Position numbers and translations under genes: made by a program. From an uncultured Lachnospiraceae bacterium (lineage in GTDB: Bacteria; Bacillota; Clostridia; Lachnospirales; Lachnospiraceae): a DNA stretch of 5,607 nucleotides. The DNA is taken from the NCBI GenBank assembly GCA_949346185.1, contig CASGVX010000150.1, positions 1-5,607 on the forward strand, given 5' to 3'. The notes under the pieces are model-generated. The model searched no databases and had not been told where the DNA came from. It worked only from the letters and a program-made list of their open reading frames with translations. Every line of letters starts with the position of its first letter. Position 1 is the stretch's first letter. Shown here piece by piece: positions 5,568 to 5,607 of the stretch.

Positions 5568-5607
5568 GTTATCGTAAGTTTCGAGAAATTTCCTATACGG
5601 TAAAAAA

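Overview
The window looks like a stretch of a low-to-mid-GC Gram-positive chromosome, most likely from the Clostridia and plausibly a Lachnospiraceae. This rests on a YhfC-type membrane protease, an LtaS-type polyglycerolphosphate synthase with five core membrane segments, and short Firmicutes-style leaders. The taxonomic call is inference. All recognisable genes lie on the + strand, and no tRNA, rRNA, CRISPR array or transposase gene was seen.

Layout. (1) Positions 4-279 hold a short unrecognised reading frame, perhaps the 3' remnant of a longer gene whose frame breaks at a run of five G. (2) After a 120-bp gap with one inverted repeat and no convincing promoter comes mtnA (400-1503), a complete methylthioribose-1-phosphate isomerase. 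Its catalytic Cys and Asp keep the 80-residue spacing known from B. subtilis MtnA. No other methylthioribose or methionine-salvage gene is visible. (3) The 290-bp gap 1504-1793 is the richest non-coding stretch. It has a compact double palindrome, then an extended -10 promoter (1597-1625), then a leader of about 160 nt with a hairpin and a possible 15-codon ORF. (4) This promoter probably drives a two-gene operon: a YhfC-family glutamic-type intramembrane protease (1794-2684), and 36 bp later a 918-residue lipoteichoic-acid-synthase-like phosphoglycerol transferase (2721-5477). (5) The last 130 bp carry two strong hairpins. The first is preceded by seven A on the + strand, so it reads as an intrinsic terminator for transcription coming from the right on the minus strand. 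The block may also be a dispersed extragenic palindromic element.

How the genes work together. MtnA is soluble metabolism and probably unrelated to what follows. The protease and the LTA synthase are both polytopic membrane proteins, sit in one transcription unit and each carry a lysine-rich cytosolic segment. The LTA synthase is unusual in having about 300 extra N-terminal residues ahead of the five-helix LtaS core: a membrane helix, an extracellular beta-rich domain, a second helix and a very basic cytosolic linker. A working hypothesis is that the protease processes or controls the synthase, or another envelope protein made with it. The most promising novelty in the window is this pair plus the structured leader in front of it. 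No defence system or other wholly new system was identified.
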